Positions 63,395 through 64,000 of a stretch of 64,000 nucleotides of DNA are shown piece by piece; within the stretch, counting starts at the first letter, position 1; each line of letters opens with the position of its first letter. A model generated the notes under the pieces. The model saw nothing but the letters and a program-made list of their open reading frames with translations, was not told the origin of the DNA and searched no databases. A program made the translations under genes and the position numbers. This DNA comes from JBFHIZ01 sp963666475 (GTDB lineage: Bacteria; Bacillota; Clostridia; Lachnospirales; Lachnospiraceae): NCBI GenBank assembly GCA_963666475.2, contig OY762821.2:620001-684000 (forward strand), read 5' to 3'.

Positions 63395-64000
63395 ATGGTT
63401 CGAATAGCAATCGTTGAAGATGATAAAAACTACACAGAGGTCCTTAAGAAATATATTGTACGATATGAACGAGAGAGCAATCAAACATTTCAAACTATTA
63501 TTTTTCAAGATGGAGAAGATATTTTAGAGAATTATTCGGCGGAATATGACATCATTTTAATGGATATTGAAATGCAATTTAAGGATGGAATGTCGACTGC
63601 TGAAGAAATTCGAAAGGCAGACAATGAGGTTGTTATAATTTTTATTACAAATATGCCTCAGTATGCAATGAAGGGTTATGCAGTAGAAGCTTTAGACTAT
63701 GTATTAAAGCCTATTAACTACTATGCCTTTTCACAGAGAATAGACCGTGCTTTATCTAGAATGAAAAAGCGTACATCGAAATTTCTGTCTGTTGCCTACA
63801 AAGGAAAGATGCGAAAGATGGATGTTTCTGAAATATATTACATTGAAGTACGGAATCACGATCTGATATTTCATTTGAAGAATGAAGCATTTCATACAAG
63901 AGGAACTATGAAAGAGATTGAAGCTGAATTAGAGAAGGATTCGTTTTTTCGATGCAATAAATGTTATCTTGTGAATATGAAATACGTGAATGCAATTGAA
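63395..64000 (+). CDS. LytTR-family response regulator, cut by window end
   Basis: The first 202 codons of a response regulator are open to the window edge. The receiver domain (about 1-120) has acidic residues EDD, phospho-acceptor D in IILMDIEMQF, T in FITNMPQY and K in VLKPIN. A LytTR domain follows (about 135 on), with ISEIYYIEV-like start and CNKCYLVNMKYV near the edge. GGAAAGGAAAGTT precedes the ATG. A cognate AgrC-like kinase may follow outside the window. It is not close in sequence to the other LytTR protein at 35815 but shares its layout. Confidence 0.92.
   Translation, partial: MVRIAIVEDDKNYTEVLKKYIVRYERESNQTFQTIIFQDGEDILENYSAEYDIILMDIEMQFKDGMSTAEEIRKADNEVVIIFITNMPQYAMKGYAVEALDYVLKPINYYAFSQRIDRALSRMKKRTSKFLSVAYKGKMRKMDVSEIYYIEVRNHDLIFHLKNEAFHTRGTMKEIEAELEKDSFFRCNKCYLVNMKYVNAIE

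Noticed and set aside
1..64000. Search for tRNA, rRNA, CRISPR repeats, insertion sequences and phage genes
   Set aside because: No supporting sequence seen; no transposase, integrase or repeat array was found.

Overview
The window reads as one continuous piece of chromosome from an AT-rich, Gram-positive, anaerobic member of the Clostridia, most likely the Lachnospirales. This is inference from style. The evidence is low GC, strong AAGGAGG-type ribosome binding sites, frequent TTG/GTG starts, intrinsic terminators, YesM/YesN and LytTR/AgrC signalling, a SigI/RsgI pair, and a glycoside hydrolase family 3 enzyme with inverted domain order. No tRNA, rRNA, CRISPR array, insertion sequence or phage module was seen.

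Layout, left to right. (1) 1-8488: hexuronate uptake and catabolism. It has TRAP permeases DctQ/DctM, a YcxB-like membrane protein, a YesM/YesN-type two-component system, a membrane-anchored DctP-like binding protein, and UxuA and UxuB. (2) 8500-10839: a Rad3/DinG-type helicase fused to a Cas4-like nuclease domain. (3) 10964-18957: an alpha-glucoside (probably isomalto-oligosaccharide) locus. It starts from a strong promoter with two LacI-type operators, followed by an ABC binding protein, two permeases, GH31, a LacI regulator and GH13; no ABC ATPase is present. (4) 18956-29109: a signalling and membrane stretch. It carries a zinc-dependent phospholipase C-like protein (minus strand), a GGDEF/HD-GYP protein, HflK/HflC-like SPFH proteins, MsrA, a GGDEF protein, a PHP-type phosphatase and an ammonium transporter fused to a GGDEF domain. 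(5) 29347-35391: NADPH glutamate synthase gltB-gltD. (6) 35698-44885: a LytTR regulator, a doubly membrane-anchored permuted GH3 protein, a lipoprotein, an NCS2-type purine permease and an AgrC-like sensor kinase. (7) 44915-58678: a mixed region with an SPL-family radical SAM protein, three MATE exporters, an aldo/keto reductase with ferredoxin-like clusters, an ABC exporter pair, a PAP2 phosphatase, a hydrolase/MarR pair, SigI/RsgI and a secreted ferritin-like protein. (8) 58754-63272: a polyamine operon (XRE-cupin regulator and potABCD). (9) 63327-64000: a LytTR regulator cut by the window end.

How the parts connect. Hexuronates enter through TRAP, probably under YesM/YesN control, and are processed by UxuB and UxuA. 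Alpha-glucosides enter through the ABC permeases and are cut by the GH31 and GH13 enzymes under LacI control. Three GGDEF proteins lie within 10 kb. One is the Amt fusion that sits directly before glutamate synthase, which suggests that ammonium supply is reported as cyclic di-GMP. The most unusual points are the Amt-GGDEF fusion and an RsgI-like anti-sigma factor whose tail carries two flavin-attachment-like SGAT motifs and an acidic end. Others are the doubly anchored permuted GH3 beside a nucleobase permease, and a MATE gene that appears to be reachable only through a promoter-proximal terminator.
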